Below the pieces are notes generated by a model, which was given only the letters and a program-made list of their open reading frames with translations, made no database searches and was not told the DNA's origin. A program made the translations under genes and the position numbers. A DNA stretch of 64,000 bases from Chryseobacterium indologenes (lineage in GTDB: Bacteria > Bacteroidota > Bacteroidia > Flavobacteriales > Weeksellaceae), in contig NZ_LJOD01000009.1 of NCBI RefSeq assembly GCF_001295265.1, positions 1-64,000 on the forward strand. The letters run 5' to 3'. Positions 62,329 to 64,000 of the stretch are shown here, piece after piece (position 1 is the stretch's first letter; each line of letters opens with the position of its first letter).

Positions 62329-63729
62329 TTATCCCTCCGGATACATACTGTAAAAATTAGGAAAACGCATCTGAACGGTAGTCCCGTGATTTTCGTGAGA
62401 ACTTACAATCAACTCTCCCTGATGCATTCTTACAATATTTCTGGCGAGAGGAAGCCCGATCCCGTAGCCTTCGTAGTTTTTGGTATTGGAGGCTCTGAAA
62501 AAAGGGTCATAGATCTTATTCATTTCTTCTTCAGGAATTCCGATCCCGTTGTCTTTTACGATGATGTATACATCGGTATCCGTGGCTCCCAGCGAAACCT
62601 TTACCTGCTGGAAATTAGAGTATTTGCAGCCATTACTGATGATGTTGGCTACTGCGAGGTGAAGAAGCTGCTCGTTACCCTGAACTTTCAGCTTTTTAGG
62701 GTTATCCGGAAGCATGCTGATGTCCAGATAGATATTATTTCTGGAATCTATTTTTCTTAATGTTTCAATAACATCCCACAGCAGCTGGTCTATTCTTACC
62801 TTGTCCATTTTCTGGATCTTGCCGTCAAAACCGGTTTGTGCAATCATTAATAACGCTTTGATCTTTCTGTCCAGCTTTTCAGCTTCATCCAGAATGATTT
62901 CCAGGGTTTCCTTGTATTCATCCGCTGTTCTGCTGATGGAAAGAGCAACATCCGCTTCGCCCATAATCGAAGTAAGCGGTGTCCTTAGCTCATGGGAAAC
63001 ATTTCCGATCAGGTGATTCTGGGTTTCGAAGGAGGTTTCGATACGGTTGAGCATTCCGTTGAAGGTATCCACCAGCTCATTCAGTTCCTTATTATCCGGC
63101 TGCGGCTCCAGTCTGAGGTGAAGGTTTTCGGAGCTGATCTCTTTTACCTTTCCTGTAATTTTCAGAATCGGTTTAAATAATGTTTTAGACAGATAGAAAG
63201 AAAAGATCATGCTGAAAAAAAGGGACAGCACAATACACGTAATCAATGTTCTTTTCAAAAATCCGAGGTAATAAATGACGTAATGATTTTTAGCCGATGC
63301 GATGGCGATATAATCTTTATCATCATATCTGAAGGTCTGCCCTATATAGTAGAATTCTTTATCATTATAATTAGCTTCTCCTTTTTTGACGATATTCTTG
63401 AAAAAATAATCTGGGATATGAACTTCCCGGGAGATCTTTTTGAAATTGGAATCCGAAGGAACGGCAAAAACATAATCCCTTTCCATGGGAAGCTCTTCGT
63501 CATTCAGGCTGTTAAGAATATAGTTTTCCGGAAGATCGAGATGCTCTTTACTTTTTTCGATCTGTACAATGGTAGCGGTACGGATTTTCAGCAGCTCATA
63601 AAACCTCTGATGCGAAAAGTTGACAATTGAAAAGTAAACCAAACCACTGAACAACAGAATGATGACGGTAAAAACCAACATCAGAAGCACCATCGTTTTG
63701 GTCTGATTTGTGACAACTTTGTTAAACAT
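62329..63729 (-). CDS. HAMP-domain sensor histidine kinase
   Basis: A 466-residue membrane kinase. Helix 1 (about 13-35) and helix 2 (about 155-178) enclose a periplasmic sensor domain. A HAMP linker follows (ISSENLHLRLEPQPDNKELNELVDTFN). The H box has His246 in SHELRTPLTS. N, G1 and G2 boxes are NIISNGCKYS, DNGIGIPEEEM and GYGIGLPLARNI. The response regulator gene lies three bases upstream on the same strand, so the two form a pair. Signal unknown. Confidence 0.93.
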   Translation of the reverse strand: MFNKVVTNQTKTMVLLMLVFTVIILLFSGLVYFSIVNFSHQRFYELLKIRTATIVQIEKSKEHLDLPENYILNSLNDEELPMERDYVFAVPSDSNFKKISREVHIPDYFFKNIVKKGEANYNDKEFYYIGQTFRYDDKDYIAIASAKNHYVIYYLGFLKRTLITCIVLSLFFSMIFSFYLSKTLFKPILKITGKVKEISSENLHLRLEPQPDNKELNELVDTFNGMLNRIETSFETQNHLIGNVSHELRTPLTSIMGEADVALSISRTADEYKETLEIILDEAEKLDRKIKALLMIAQTGFDGKIQKMDKVRIDQLLWDVIETLRKIDSRNNIYLDISMLPDNPKKLKVQGNEQLLHLAVANIISNGCKYSNFQQVKVSLGATDTDVYIIVKDNGIGIPEEEMNKIYDPFFRASNTKNYEGYGIGLPLARNIVRMHQGELIVSSHENHGTTVQMRFPNFYSMYPEG

Positions 63730-63732
63730 TCA

Positions 63733-64000
63733 TTAAGGTTTTTTCAGCACATACCCCATTCCTATCACCGTATGAATGAGCTTATTATCCTCCTGACTAT
63801 CCAGTTTTTTTCTTAAATAATTCACGTAGACATCCACAACATTGGTTCCCAGCTCATAATTTACACCCCAGACCGCATCCAGAATTTCTGCTCTGGAGAT
63901 TACTTTTTCCGGATTATTCAGAAAATACAGCAGTAATTTATATTCTGTAGAAGTGAGGGAAATATCCTCTCCTGCACGGGTTACTTTTTTGGTATAATCA
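63733..64000 (-). CDS. OmpR-type response regulator, C-terminal part
   Basis: Only the last 89 residues are in the window; the gene continues beyond its right edge. They form the winged-helix DNA-binding domain: LTSTEYKLLLYFLNNPEKVISR, the VWGVNYELGTNVVDVYVNYLRKKL recognition region split by the usual turn, and IHTVIGMGYVLKKP at the end. It stops three bases before the start of the kinase gene, so regulator and kinase are cotranscribed. Confidence 0.9.
   Translation of the reverse strand, partial: DYTKKVTRAGEDISLTSTEYKLLLYFLNNPEKVISRAEILDAVWGVNYELGTNVVDVYVNYLRKKLDSQEDNKLIHTVIGMGYVLKKP

Overview
The window looks like a chromosome segment of a Flavobacteriales bacterium close to Chryseobacterium (Weeksellaceae, Bacteroidota). 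The reasons are low GC, many promoters with the Bacteroidota -7 box TAnnTTTG, almost no Shine-Dalgarno sequences, a dcw cluster in the Bacteroidota order with a long-tailed FtsZ, and typical families (TonB-dependent receptors with PepSY partners, GH3-like protein, BrxA/B bacilliredoxin, DUF2797, ElaA). This assignment is inference from gene content. No rRNA, tRNA, CRISPR array or insertion sequence was seen.

Layout. 1-7.5 kb: DsbD-type reductase converging with a DUF2797 gene (their 3' ends appear fused), a sugar-nucleotide epimerase, a DUF2795 protein and SecA. 7.6-14.5 kb: two TonB receptor/PepSY pairs, probably for siderophore iron uptake. 14.5-23.3 kb: ROK sugar kinase, MsrA, a membrane-anchored unknown, a tiny Gly/Pro-rich exported peptide next to a TPR sensor kinase and its response regulator, three small stress-like genes, then ElaA, EngB and an alpha/beta hydrolase on the minus strand.

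23.5-40.5 kb is the cell wall and division cluster: mraZ-rsmH-ftsL-ftsI-murE-mraY-murD-ftsW-murG-murC-ftsQ-ftsA-ftsZ-yqeY. It starts at a promoter with three 10-bp-phased MraZ-type boxes. Several spacers carry related sequences: a two-hairpin element with compensatory changes precedes murE and murG, and a weaker copy precedes ftsA.

40.9-52.9 kb: bacilliredoxin, GH3-like protein, three tiny membrane proteins divergent from a TPR/AraC membrane regulator, two lipoproteins, and a minus-strand run mutL-rhomboid-EEP-EEP-lipoprotein, then a DUF1275 protein and a Usp-like protein.

53.2-61.9 kb is the accessory region and the best candidate for an undescribed system. It is a five-gene minus-strand operon: a 1217-residue protein, a tail-fibre-like protein, a small protein, a 797-residue protein with a hydrophobic middle and a polymorphic-toxin-like C-terminus, and an AT-rich, translationally coupled, immunity-like gene. 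No sheath, tube or baseplate gene is in the window. The window ends in a HAMP histidine kinase and the C-terminal part of its OmpR-type regulator.
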